Positions 14,418 through 23,253 of a DNA stretch of 64,000 bases are shown here, piece by piece. The translations under genes and the position numbers were made by a program. The stretch is from Thermoplasmata archaeon (GTDB lineage: Archaea; Thermoplasmatota; Thermoplasmata; Thermoplasmatales; Thermoplasmataceae). The notes under the pieces were generated by a model. The model was not told the DNA's origin, made no database searches, and saw only the letters and a program-made list of their open reading frames with translations. The stretch spans positions 1 through 64,000 of the forward strand of contig JAJZLW010000122.1 in the NCBI GenBank assembly GCA_021850505.1. The letters are read 5' to 3'. The stretch's first letter is position 1; every line of letters begins with the position of its first letter.

Positions 14418-17132
14418 ATGACAGAGATTTTTGATCTTTTAAATATAAGGGTTAGAGATGCAGTCAAACAGAGAGGTTTGCTGAGTGCCACTCTACCACA
14501 GGAAAAAATTATACCGATCGTCCTAAAAGGAAAGAATGTTCTTCTTCTGGCTCCAACCGGGAGCGGAAAAACAGAGGCTGCCGTTCTTCCTATCTTTAGC
14601 AGGATTGTCGATGGTAACTTTCAGAAAATCTCACTACTTTACATAACACCTCTGAGGGCATTAAACCGTGATATGCTTGCCAGGCTTCTGGAGTATGGCA
14701 ATGCATCTGGTTTAAGTGTAAAAGTGAAACACAGTGACATCTCTGCCAGTGCGAGACGGGAAATAGTTTTACAACCACCCGATGTCCTCATCACAACCCC
14801 TGAATCCCTTCAGATCATGCTCAACGGGAGAAGATTGAGGGAGATAATAAAGAACGTAAAATTTGTAGTTATTGACGAAGTACATGAACTGGCCCAGAAT
14901 GAAAGGGGTTCACAGTTTTCCATCGCACTTGAAAGGCTCAAGAAACTATCCGGGGGTTTCCAGATTGTGGGTTTATCCGCTACAGTCGGCAATCCACACC
15001 AGCTTGCAAGATTCATTAACCCGTCTGGTGAAACTGAAATAGTGAATGCTGCTTTAAAGAAGCAGATACAGATAGAATGCGAGATACCAGAGATTGGTGA
15101 TGAGGAAATTGTCAATAAAATGGGTTGCGATCCACAGTATGCAGGTTCTGTTGTAAGAATTTGGAATTTGATCAATACACATGCAGGAACGCTTGTTTTC
15201 GTCAACACAAGAAGCACTGCGGAAGATATTGTGTTCCGTCTGAGGATGTGGCTGGGGGAAGTGCCTGTTTTGGTTCATCATGGCTCATTATCCCGGGAAT
15301 CAAGGGAGACGGCAGAAAATGATTTCAAGTCCGGGAAGGTGAAGGCACTTGTCTGCACATCGTCGCTCGAGCTTGGTATAGACATTGGGATAGCTGATCT
15401 TGTTGTACAGTTCAATTCACCGAGGCAGGTGAACAAGATGGCCCAGCGAATAGGTAGGTCCGGGCATTCACTCAGTAAGATTTCCAGAGGAAATATAATC
15501 TGCAATGACTCAATAGAACTTGAGGAAGCTGTTGCGATTGCTACGCTCGCTGACGAGTCGCATTTCGAAAATATAACAATAAGAGACGGTTCCATGGCCA
15601 CACTGGCAAATCAGGTCATGCTTGATCTTAATTATGTCAGGAAGGCTGAAATTGACGATATTTACAAAACGCTATGCGCAGCCTATCCTTATAGAGATGT
15701 AACAAAGGATCAGTTTCTGGAGATGCTGCAGTTTCTTTCTGACATAAAGAAAATATGGATAGATAATAATACAATAGGGAAGAAGGGCAGCATACTTTAC
15801 TATTTCATTGAAAACATATCAATGATACCTGGTGAAAAAAACTTTAGAGTCATTGATACTGTTAACAAGAAATTCATAGGAACTTTGGATGAGAGATATG
15901 TCGTAAACGAGGTTGAGCCCGGTTCTTATTTCGTAATGAAGGGATCCACCTGGAGAACTATCAGGATTGATGATGACAGGATATTAGTGGAACCCTTTCC
16001 AACACCCGCGATCGCTCCAAAGTGGTCTGGCGAGGACATTCCAGTACTGCCGGATGTGGTTACACGAGTGTCTGATCTTCGTGAGGGTTTCGATTATCAC
16101 AAGATCGTGAAACCGGATTCCAGGAGAAAACTGGAGGAATGGCATAACGGGTTACTAGCAACAAGAAACAGAATAATTGTGGAGAGCAGGGGTGGGGAGA
16201 TAGTTTTCCAGAGTCTTCTTGGAACAAAGGGAAATTTCGCTTTTGGCGAGATTATGGCCAGCCTTTTTACAGCAATAACCGGAGAGAGTGCTGAGATGGA
16301 TTATTCGCCTTACCATGTTTATTTCAGGCTTTCAAGGCATATCTCATCGAGGGACGTTGTTGGTCTTGCGAAAAGGATAGAACCGGACAAAATAATGTCT
16401 TATATTACGGGGCTTGCCCGGAGAAGCAGATTCTTCAACGGTGTCTTCCTTTATGAAGCGAGAAAATTCGGGGTTGTATCAAATAAGTCTGATCTGAGCA
16501 GAATAAGACTGGATAAGATCATATCTGCTTATGAAAACACTGTGCTTTTCAAGGACGCCATCAGGAAAATGGTTTCCGATTACATGGATATTGAAAGCCT
16601 GAAGTCACTGCTTAGGATGCTGGATTCAAGCGATACAGAAATCATAATGAACGAAGATCTTTCTGAATCTTCCAGATCGTTCCTGACACACTATCTTGAA
16701 AGGGTAATGCCGATAAAGCCAACAAAGGTAATATTGGAAGCTGTCAAGAACAGGCTTATGAATGAATCAATGATGTTGATCTGCACAAAATGCAGGAATA
16801 TCAGGACTGGTAAAATCAATTCGTTTAAATCCTTAAGATGCAATGTTTGTGGAAGCACTTTAGTTGCCGCCTTCTCCGAATATGAAAGAGACAGAATCTC
16901 AGATGCAATAATGAACGGAAATGACAGGAATACCGAAAGAAGAATAATTAAAAATGCGCATCTCATTAAAGAAAAAGGGATGACCGCACTGATTACGCTT
17001 GCGGCACGAGGCGTCGGGACCGAAACTGCAAACAGGTTGCTTGAGACATCTTATTCAAGCGAGGAGGATCTTCTGAAGGCAATCCTGAATGCGGAAATGG
17101 AATATTCAAGAAACAGGAGATACTGGGATTAG
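14418..17132 (+). CDS. lhr: Lhr-type ATP-dependent helicase
   Basis: The ~904-residue superfamily 2 helicase has motif I APTGSGKTEAA, motif II IDEVHEL, motif III GLSATVGNP, motif IV-V VHHGSLSRESR and TSSLELGIDIG, and motif VI QRIGRSGHS, followed by the Lhr winged-helix/beta-barrel core. Near residue 790-815 is a zinc ribbon (CTKC ... CNVC), then a helix-hairpin-helix-like ARGVGTETANRLL and a charged tail. Lhr proteins unwind 3'-tailed DNA or RNA:DNA hybrids in repair or RNA metabolism. I place the start at the ATG at 14418; a TTG 33 bases upstream would add eleven basic residues. Its leader holds the poly-Asp micro-ORF and a hairpin. Confidence 0.92.
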   Translation: MTEIFDLLNIRVRDAVKQRGLLSATLPQEKIIPIVLKGKNVLLLAPTGSGKTEAAVLPIFSRIVDGNFQKISLLYITPLRALNRDMLARLLEYGNASGLSVKVKHSDISASARREIVLQPPDVLITTPESLQIMLNGRRLREIIKNVKFVVIDEVHELAQNERGSQFSIALERLKKLSGGFQIVGLSATVGNPHQLARFINPSGETEIVNAALKKQIQIECEIPEIGDEEIVNKMGCDPQYAGSVVRIWNLINTHAGTLVFVNTRSTAEDIVFRLRMWLGEVPVLVHHGSLSRESRETAENDFKSGKVKALVCTSSLELGIDIGIADLVVQFNSPRQVNKMAQRIGRSGHSLSKISRGNIICNDSIELEEAVAIATLADESHFENITIRDGSMATLANQVMLDLNYVRKAEIDDIYKTLCAAYPYRDVTKDQFLEMLQFLSDIKKIWIDNNTIGKKGSILYYFIENISMIPGEKNFRVIDTVNKKFIGTLDERYVVNEVEPGSYFVMKGSTWRTIRIDDDRILVEPFPTPAIAPKWSGEDIPVLPDVVTRVSDLREGFDYHKIVKPDSRRKLEEWHNGLLATRNRIIVESRGGEIVFQSLLGTKGNFAFGEIMASLFTAITGESAEMDYSPYHVYFRLSRHISSRDVVGLAKRIEPDKIMSYITGLARRSRFFNGVFLYEARKFGVVSNKSDLSRIRLDKIISAYENTVLFKDAIRKMVSDYMDIESLKSLLRMLDSSDTEIIMNEDLSESSRSFLTHYLERVMPIKPTKVILEAVKNRLMNESMMLICTKCRNIRTGKINSFKSLRCNVCGSTLVAAFSEYERDRISDAIMNGNDRNTERRIIKNAHLIKEKGMTALITLAARGVGTETANRLLETSYSSEEDLLKAILNAEMEYSRNRRYWD

Positions 17133-17164
17133 TCATTGCTTTTCAGATACTGAAAGACGAAATA

Positions 17165-17182
17165 TTTATGTGTTTACATAAA
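17165..17182. promoter_or_regulatory. Perfect inverted repeat upstream of the S13-S4-S11-Rpo3 operon
   Basis: TTTATGT (17165-17171) and ACATAAA (17176-17182) flank GTTT, forming a perfect 7-4-7 dyad. It lies 33 bases after the lhr stop and about 85 bases before the S13 ATG; a TATA-like TTTTAAG follows at about 17210. It could end lhr transcription or be an operator. Confidence 0.4.
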
Positions 17183-17265
17183 ATACCTGTGAGCTTTTCG
17201 AGCGAGATGTTTTAAGCATGATAGCAATCTCGTTGGAGCATTTAGCATTAAAATGAGGTTTAATA

Positions 17266-17742
17266 ATGGCTGATGAAACAAAGACCGCGAAAAAAAATGA
17301 GGATTTCCTGTATATAGTCAGGATAGGCAGCAAAGACCTTAATGGCGAGAGAAACGTAAGGCAAGCTCTTGCTGATCTTAAGGGTGTTGGAGACAGGCTG
17401 GCTGGCATGATTATCACAAAGCTTAACCTGGATCAGGATAAGAAGATTGGCGAGTTGAAAGAGGATCAGATCGAAAAAATAAGGGAATTTGTGGAGTCGA
17501 AGACTTATGATGGTCTTCCAGACTGGGCTCTGAATCACAGGAATGAAACAATTACAGGAGAAGACATAAACCTTGTTTCAAATGATCTTACAATCCAGTT
17601 GCAGGATGATTTAAATTTCATGAAGAAGATGAAGTCATATAAAGGCATCAGGCACGAGACCGGTCATAAGGTGCGTGGTCAGAGGACCCGTGCGAATGGA
17701 AGGCACGGACTGGCGATTGGAGTCGTAAAGAAGAAGGAGTGA
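17266..17742 (+). CDS. rps13: Small-subunit ribosomal protein uS13
   Basis: The 158-residue protein has the S13 order: FLYIVRIGSKDLNGERNVRQAL, LKGVGDRLAG (helix-hairpin-helix), DGLPDWALNHRNE (archaeal form), and the basic tail KGIRHETGHKVRGQRTRANGRHG in parts GIRHETGHKVRGQRT. It binds the head of the small subunit and contacts the large subunit and P-site tRNA. It heads the conserved archaeal cluster S13-S4-S11-Rpo3. ATG at 17266 is four bases after TAATA in an AT-rich leader. Confidence 0.97.
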   Translation: MADETKTAKKNEDFLYIVRIGSKDLNGERNVRQALADLKGVGDRLAGMIITKLNLDQDKKIGELKEDQIEKIREFVESKTYDGLPDWALNHRNETITGEDINLVSNDLTIQLQDDLNFMKKMKSYKGIRHETGHKVRGQRTRANGRHGLAIGVVKKKE

Positions 17743-17746
17743 ATGA

Positions 17747-18376
17747 ATGGGCGATCAAAAATTTCAGCATAAGAAATATTCAACACCAAGGCATCCGTGG
17801 GAAGCGGTAAGAATTGCGGAAGAGAGGGAAATTGTCCAGAGATATGGCTTAAAAAACAAAAGAGAGTTATGGAAGTCTCTTTCAATACTGGATTCATTCA
17901 GGGCTCAGGCCAGAACTCTGGAGGGAAAGATGCGATATCAGGACGAGGCATCGATGGTCCAGTTTAAAAACATGATTCAGAGGTTGCAGCGTTTCAATAT
18001 ATTGAGGGAGGGTGCAACACTCGACGATGTCCTGTCTTTAAAGATAGAAGATATTTTGGAAAGAAGACTACAGACCCTTGTGTACAAAAAGAAACTTGCC
18101 GGAACGGTTAAGCAGGCAAGGCAGTTGATCACCCACGGCCAGATATCACTGGGTGGAAGAAGAACAAACCTGCCTGGCCTTATGGTTGAGGCTTCTCTTG
18201 AGCCAACACTTGAATATGATGAGTCATCTCCACTGAAGGATGAGCTCCATCCAATTAGACAGGCAATTGCAAAGATAAAGGAAGAGCCAAAGGAAGAAAG
18301 AGCAGAAGAGACCGAAGAGGAGACTGTTGACAAGGAAAAAGAACCACAGGATCAGGACAAGGAGGTAAAGGCATGA
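17747..18376 (+). CDS. rps4: Small-subunit ribosomal protein uS4
   Basis: The 209-residue protein has the archaeal S4 fold: [29 protein letters not shown] in pieces, the S4 RNA-binding domain ([33 protein letters not shown] in pieces), and an unusually acidic C-terminal tail (about 180-209) made mostly of Glu, Lys and Asp. S4 nucleates small-subunit assembly. It starts five bases after S13 with a good GGAG site and overlaps S11 by four bases (ATGA). The charged tail is longer than in many archaeal S4 proteins. Confidence 0.97.
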   Translation: MGDQKFQHKKYSTPRHPWEAVRIAEEREIVQRYGLKNKRELWKSLSILDSFRAQARTLEGKMRYQDEASMVQFKNMIQRLQRFNILREGATLDDVLSLKIEDILERRLQTLVYKKKLAGTVKQARQLITHGQISLGGRRTNLPGLMVEASLEPTLEYDESSPLKDELHPIRQAIAKIKEEPKEERAEETEEETVDKEKEPQDQDKEVKA

Positions 18377-18756
18377 GCAGAACAGGCATTGCACATATTT
18401 TTGCCTCCCACAATAACACACTCATACTTGTTACAGATTCGACAGGCGCCGAAACAATTGCTAAAGCAACCGGCGGGATGGTTGTTAAGAATGACAGGGA
18501 TGAATCGAGTCCTTATGCAGCAATGAAGGCCGCAGACCTTGTATCTGAAAAATTGAAAGAATTTGAGATCACCGATCTGATCATCAAGGTTAGAGCGCCA
18601 GGCGGAAATAAATCAAAAATACCAGGTCCAGGTGCCCAGTCTGCTATAAGATCACTTTCAAGGGCGGGTTTCAAGATTGTCAGGATAGAAGAGGTAACCC
18701 CGATACCGCATGATGGAACAAAAAAGAAAGGCGGTAAAAGAGGAAGGAGGGTCTGA
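18373..18756 (+). CDS. rps11: Small-subunit ribosomal protein uS11
   Basis: The 127-residue protein shows the S11 signature [29 protein letters not shown]-like [26 protein letters not shown] and the C-terminal [23 protein letters not shown] (in parts). It lies on the platform of the small subunit near the mRNA exit. It overlaps S4 by four bases and its last base is the first of the rpo3 ATG, so the operon is translationally coupled. Confidence 0.97.
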   Translation: MSRTGIAHIFASHNNTLILVTDSTGAETIAKATGGMVVKNDRDESSPYAAMKAADLVSEKLKEFEITDLIIKVRAPGGNKSKIPGPGAQSAIRSLSRAGFKIVRIEEVTPIPHDGTKKKGGKRGRRV

Positions 18757-19577
18757 TGACTCTTACCATTCTTGAGAACGAGGATAATTTTATCCGGTTT
18801 AAAATTACGGGCCTGACCCCGTCACAGGCAAATGCTCTAAGGAGGACTATTCTGTCCGATGTCCCAAAACTCGCAATAGACAAGGTTATTTTCCACCATG
18901 GCCAGATAAGGGATGAACAGGGTAATGAATACGATTCTTCGCTGCCACTTTTTGACGAGGTTGTCGCACAGAGGCTCTCAATGATACCGCTAAAAAGCGA
19001 TCTTAAAATGAACTTCAGGGACCAATGCACGTGCGGGGGTGCAGGTTGTTCATTATGCACAGCTACATTCTCGATTAACAAGCTTGGACCTGCAACTCTA
19101 CTTTCTGGCGATCTCATATCGGTTTCAGGAACTATATCAAAGCCGACAGATTTGGATATCCCAATAGTCAAACTCGGCCCAAAACAGGCGATACTGGTAA
19201 GCGCAGAGGCTATAATGGGTACAGCTGCAACACACTCAAAGTGGCAGGTTGCCACCGGGGTGTCCTATAAATACAGCAGAAAATTCATAGTCCCAAAAGA
19301 TAGTTCAGTCGATTTTGAGTCGATAAAGAAAAGCTGTCCTCATTCAGTTGTCTCTGAGAACGCGTCATCAATTACCTTCACGGATGATTCTCCCTGCACA
19401 TCTCTTACACCTTTATTTGAAATAAAGGATGTGAAGATAGAGGAGGATAACAGTACATATATCTTCCAGTTTGAAACTGACGGTTCACTCACAGCTCTTG
19501 AAGTCCTGGATTATGCACTTAAGAGAATACCACAGAGACTTAACACACTCCTCGAGAGTCTGGTTGATTCTGAATAA
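18756..19577 (+). CDS. rpoD: RNA polymerase subunit Rpo3 (D)
   Basis: The 273-residue subunit is the archaeal alpha homologue that dimerises with Rpo11. The N-terminal dimerisation part contains [22 protein letters not shown], and the loop C91-x-C93-x4-C98-x2-C101 ([11 protein letters not shown]) is the metal or disulfide loop. The inserted third domain (about 165-225), which holds an iron-sulfur cluster in some archaea, keeps only two Cys (194 and 214), so a classical cluster is unlikely. It ends with [20 protein letters not shown]. Next usual genes (L18e, L13, S9) do not follow. Confidence 0.96.
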   Translation: MTLTILENEDNFIRFKITGLTPSQANALRRTILSDVPKLAIDKVIFHHGQIRDEQGNEYDSSLPLFDEVVAQRLSMIPLKSDLKMNFRDQCTCGGAGCSLCTATFSINKLGPATLLSGDLISVSGTISKPTDLDIPIVKLGPKQAILVSAEAIMGTAATHSKWQVATGVSYKYSRKFIVPKDSSVDFESIKKSCPHSVVSENASSITFTDDSPCTSLTPLFEIKDVKIEEDNSTYIFQFETDGSLTALEVLDYALKRIPQRLNTLLESLVDSE

Positions 19578-19665
19578 GCGCATTGATAGTGACCAGCTGT
19601 CTATTTGTCATTATTGCCCAATCAAGCGCAAGATTAAGATTCAATCTGTCATATCATGAACTGAA

Positions 19666-20523
19666 ATGGTGGACTCCAGCGTTAACATGAAGGGTTTTCC
19701 AATAAAACGCGTTGGCTTTGTAATAAGAAAGAATTGCCCCAGGTGCGCCAGGATTGTTGAAAGGATAACAGCAATTGCTCCGCAAGATTGGGAAATTCAG
19801 TATGAAAAGGAGGTAAGCAAGTATCTACCTGTTCGTGGACGCGATATCACGAGAATGGATGTTGACCTGATAATCACCGTTGGTGGAGACGGTACAGTTC
19901 TTTGGACCCTGCAGAATAAAAACTGCCCTATATTGGGTATAAACATGGGTGGCCTGGGGTTTCTCTCTGAAGTTGAGATTGGAGAGGTCGAGTCAAGCAT
20001 CTATGATCTCTCAAGAGGAGAATTCACTATCGAACGTTCGAGGAAGCTCAGCGTGTATTTGAATGGCCAGCGCCTGCAGGATTGCACTAATGAAGTCATA
20101 ATCCATTCCAGTAAGATAGCCAAGATTCGTAAATTTATGATATCCACACAGAAAAGCTTCATCGACAGGCTTGCGGCTGATGCCGTTATAATAGCAACTC
20201 CCGTGGGTTCCACGTCGTATTCATTTAGCGCTGGAGGCCCGATTATCCTGCCTTCACTGGATGCCATGGTGATTTCATATATTGCACCCTTTGCATCAAG
20301 ATCCAGGCCTACCGTTCTTCCTATCACGGATGAGATACACGTAAAAATAATGGATAAATATGATGATTGCCTTCTCATACTTGATGGTCAGGAGCAGTAC
20401 CGGGTCAAGAGCAGCGATGAAATTGTGATCAAATGTTCAGATAACTATGCCAATTTCGTCCTGCTCAAAAGGTCTTTCTTTGACAGGGTGCACGAGAAAC
20501 TTGTTAAAAACGTGGTCAATTAG
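19666..20523 (+). CDS. nadK: NAD kinase
   Basis: The 285-residue enzyme phosphorylates NAD to NADP. It has GGDGTVLW, GINMGGLGFLSEV, TNEVIIHSSKIAKI (with ATP/NAD contacts) and TPVGSTSYSFSAGGPI, in the family order, with a C-terminal beta sandwich. An internal Met at 19687 is an alternative start that would remove seven residues. Two Cys in NCPRCARIVE near the N-terminus are unusual for the family. The 88 bases between rpo3 and this gene hold no ORF. The JAMM gene follows 13 bases after its stop. Confidence 0.95.
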   Translation: MVDSSVNMKGFPIKRVGFVIRKNCPRCARIVERITAIAPQDWEIQYEKEVSKYLPVRGRDITRMDVDLIITVGGDGTVLWTLQNKNCPILGINMGGLGFLSEVEIGEVESSIYDLSRGEFTIERSRKLSVYLNGQRLQDCTNEVIIHSSKIAKIRKFMISTQKSFIDRLAADAVIIATPVGSTSYSFSAGGPIILPSLDAMVISYIAPFASRSRPTVLPITDEIHVKIMDKYDDCLLILDGQEQYRVKSSDEIVIKCSDNYANFVLLKRSFFDRVHEKLVKNVVN

Positions 20524-20536
20524 GGCAAGAACACTG

Positions 20537-20887
20537 ATGATGATTATGGAAGCATCAAAATCATCGCTTCCAAACGAATTTGGTGCATTCCTGAGAGCAG
20601 AAAATGGTGTCATTTACGAGATAGCTATGCTTCCTGGAACCATACAGGGAAAAACACATACCAGTTTCATCCTGTATAACAGACCAATAGATTTTCAGAT
20701 TGTTGGGTCCGTTCATTCGCATCCATCAGGTAATACCCGTCCTTCGGAAGCAGATATAAGCATGTTCTCGAATACAGGTCAGATACACATTATAACAGGT
20801 TATCCCTATAGATTGACTGATTTCTCAGCTTATAACAGGAAGTCTGAAAAGATAGATCTCCGCATACTTGGAAAACAGAGCGTCTGA
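20537..20887 (+). CDS. JAMM/MPN+ metallopeptidase (archaeal ubiquitin-like deconjugase type)
   Basis: The ~116-residue protein has the zinc motif of JAMM isopeptidases: a Glu in NEFGAFL, then HSHPSGNTRPSEAD giving H-x-H-P and the Asp ligand. Stand-alone archaeal JAMM proteins cleave ubiquitin-like SAMP modifiers or process precursors. The start at 20537 (first of several Met) puts the gene 13 bases after nadK; a longer reading would extend back inside nadK and is less likely. No SAMP or E1-like gene is nearby. Confidence 0.88.
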   Translation: MMIMEASKSSLPNEFGAFLRAENGVIYEIAMLPGTIQGKTHTSFILYNRPIDFQIVGSVHSHPSGNTRPSEADISMFSNTGQIHIITGYPYRLTDFSAYNRKSEKIDLRILGKQSV

Positions 20888-20952
20888 CGAGTCTTCCCTT
20901 TTTATTTGAATATATGTTCCATGCAAATGGCTTGAATTCAGCAATCAGATAT

Positions 20953-21876
20953 TCAGGGGGCTTTTGCTCCAGATTTAACTGAAGAAATTGAAAGATTCCA
21001 TTCTGGATTTGATTCAGACACCTTTGAAACAATACCTATGAATGGGTTAATCATGAATTCCGGAAGATAGAATTCCATCGATATAATGTCATTTTCCATC
21101 ATTTCACTTATGCCTGTTGCAACTATTCTTTCCCTGACGCACCCATTAAGTATTTCCTTTATAATTTCAGTTGCATATGTTGTTTCGAATGCATGATCAT
21201 CCGGAACTGGATCCTTTATTTCCCGAACGGATACGCCATCATTTTTTACCACAAACCCAGATAGATCCATCAGGGAGAGTGGCATCTTAAGTCTCTTAAA
21301 CCATTTGTTTCCGAGCAGCTTATTAATCTCCTGAGAAGTTTCAACTGGTGGCCTGACACTCAGCATCACATAACTTAGAGGCATGATATTTTTCAACAAT
21401 TCAGTTATCGAGCTGTCGACATTTCTTGGCCCAAAATATTCTATCTTCGCGGGTAAATGGGAAATTTCATTCAATATAACGTCTGAAACATTCTGTAAAA
21501 TCGAGTGGTTGAAGATTATGTTAACGTAAAACGTCCCATTCTGCAGCATTATAATGTCAAGAACGGAGGATTTCATTCTAATAATCTTTAAACATGCCTC
21601 GGCAAATTTTTGGGTTCCTTCATCCACGATCCTCTTTATTGTCCACATGTCGCCATTCTTCTCAGCGTTGAACTCCTGCAGGAATATACTCCCTTCACGT
21701 GTTTCAGAAACTCTGAGCGGAAAATAGTAAATTAGGTTGATAGACCCATCTTCTATAAATGCCCCAATATGGCCTGAAACTGAGAACTTCTCTGAGTACT
21801 GGGCAAGTTTAGTTGCTGGTTTGGTAGATAATGTAATACAGTAATCCAAGTAGACCTGTGTGTAATCAGATTGCAT
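20953..21876 (-). CDS. Unknown protein, 307 residues
   Basis: I do not recognise this protein. It has no signal peptide, transmembrane helix or metal motif. It appears to hold two alpha/beta parts: an N-terminal strand-rich part (SVSGHIGAFIEDGSINLIYYFPLR) and a middle part with VLDIIMLQNGTFYVNIIF and VSDVILNEISHLPAKIEYFG, followed by a helical C-terminal region (FETTYATEIIKEIL). The layout recalls archaeal sensor-like regulators, but no helix-turn-helix is clear. It is a single gene, convergent with the JAMM gene, and its ATG has a TTGCATATTTAAGCG-like AT promoter close upstream. Confidence 0.65.
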   Translation of the reverse strand: MQSDYTQVYLDYCITLSTKPATKLAQYSEKFSVSGHIGAFIEDGSINLIYYFPLRVSETREGSIFLQEFNAEKNGDMWTIKRIVDEGTQKFAEACLKIIRMKSSVLDIIMLQNGTFYVNIIFNHSILQNVSDVILNEISHLPAKIEYFGPRNVDSSITELLKNIMPLSYVMLSVRPPVETSQEINKLLGNKWFKRLKMPLSLMDLSGFVVKNDGVSVREIKDPVPDDHAFETTYATEIIKEILNGCVRERIVATGISEMMENDIISMEFYLPEFMINPFIGIVSKVSESNPEWNLSISSVKSGAKAP

Positions 21877-22188
21877 ATTTAAGCGTCAAGACAGAATCAG
21901 TTTAAAAAGATTTTGATACAATGGGTGAGTGGAAAATATAGTATATTCGGCAACTGAGTCATTTTGTACCAATATCATCTGGCTTTCAATAATAAAGTGT
22001 TCTGGCTTTTAGATTGTGTTTACCATACTTTGGTTGGAGCGTATTGTTCAGTTTTTATTGCCTTAGTTAGCCTATTCTCAAGGGTAACTTCGCCGAGAAT
22101 TTATCCGTAAAACCTTCGGCAGAACTTTCAATCAGGTGCGCCCATGATTTTTTCGCCTTTTAATGAAGCAAAGTGGATTCACAAAAAA
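21877..22188. other. 312-base noncoding gap, possible decayed ORF
   Basis: No intact gene is visible. On the minus strand, about 22153-22025, two short open segments read KKSWAHLIESSAEGFTDKF-like and NRLTKAIKTEQYAPTKVW and could be joined by one frameshift, as if a coding remnant had decayed downstream of the citrate synthase gene. This is weak. The rest is A/T-rich promoter-like sequence. Confidence 0.3.
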
Positions 22189-23253
22189 TCATAATTTCCG
22201 GTCTGTTGGCCCAATGTATTTAGCAAGAGGTCTGATCAGCTTGTTGTTTGAAGTCTGCTCAAGATAATGCGCAATCCATCCAAACACTCTTGAAGATGCG
22301 AAGAGTGGGGTGTATAAAGGCTCAACAATTCCTATTTCATGCAGGTAAAAAGCACCGTAATAATCAAGATTGGCAGGCAACTTTTTTGTGTCCCAAAGAT
22401 AATCTTCAATAGCGGTTGCTATCTTGAATCTCTCAGTGCTTCCAATTATCTTTCGAAGTTCCTCCTTAATGAATTGCGCTCTCGGATCCTTTGTTTTGTA
22501 AACCCTGTGGCCAAATCCCATTATTAACTGTTTCCTGTCGAGTCTTTCCTTTACAAATGAAATACCCTCCTCTTCATCCTTAAATTTAAGGAGATATGAA
22601 AGTATCTCTGCGTTTGCTCCACCATGAAGCGGTCCCTTCAATGTTGATATGGCCGCGTTTATCGCAGATGCCGGATCGGTTGCAGTTGAAGCAGCAACCC
22701 TTAATGCAAAGGTAGAAGCATTGAACTCATGCTCCATATACATTATCATTATTTTTTCAAGCATTGCAGCCTTTATCTCGTTTTCTTCTCCGGTGAAGAG
22801 ATAATACATCCTTTTTGACAAATTATTATGATTCTGGTTCAAATAGGTGAGTCCGTTTGCGTTTCTATAACTATCGGAAGCCATTACAGGAATCTGTGCA
22901 GCTATTGCCAGAAGCGTGTCAAGAGCATTTTCAGAATGAACCTGGATTGCAGACGTAAGTGTCCTCAAAGAAACCATTACATTCTTTTCCTTTAATATTT
23001 CAATTACCCTCCTGAGTTCAGGAATCGGTTTCGAGTATGAAAATAACTTATCTTCAAACTCAGATAATAAGTGTTTGTCAGGCAATTCACCATATACAAC
23101 AAGATATGCTATCTCAGCGAAAGACCTATGCCGTGCGAGATCGACTGCCCTGTATCCCCTGTATACGAGATTCCCTTCTGGATCTGTTGTTGCTATTGAA
23201 GTCGAATCTACTATAACACCGGTTAACCCTTTAGGAACTTCCATTTCACTCAT
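22189..23253 (-). CDS. prpC: Citrate synthase family, probably 2-methylcitrate synthase
   Basis: The ~354-residue enzyme carries the citrate synthase landmarks LKGPLHGGANAEIL (first His), MGFGHRVYKTKDPRAQFI (second His) and an Asp in IAIEDYLW-like region. Length fits type II-like archaeal enzymes (~370-385). Context decides the call: it is last in an operon with PrpD and PrpB homologues, so it probably condenses propionyl-CoA with oxaloacetate, although it may also be the cell's main citrate synthase. I place the start at the ATG at 23253, eight bases inside prpB, preceded by GGTGA; longer reading would run 80 bases into prpB. Confidence 0.88.
   Translation of the reverse strand: MSEMEVPKGLTGVIVDSTSIATTDPEGNLVYRGYRAVDLARHRSFAEIAYLVVYGELPDKHLLSEFEDKLFSYSKPIPELRRVIEILKEKNVMVSLRTLTSAIQVHSENALDTLLAIAAQIPVMASDSYRNANGLTYLNQNHNNLSKRMYYLFTGEENEIKAAMLEKIMIMYMEHEFNASTFALRVAASTATDPASAINAAISTLKGPLHGGANAEILSYLLKFKDEEEGISFVKERLDRKQLIMGFGHRVYKTKDPRAQFIKEELRKIIGSTERFKIATAIEDYLWDTKKLPANLDYYGAFYLHEIGIVEPLYTPLFASSRVFGWIAHYLEQTSNNKLIRPLAKYIGPTDRKL

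Noticed and set aside
18680..19255. 191-codon minus-strand ORF across S11/Rpo3
   Set aside because: Antisense to two conserved genes and without homology pattern or promoter.
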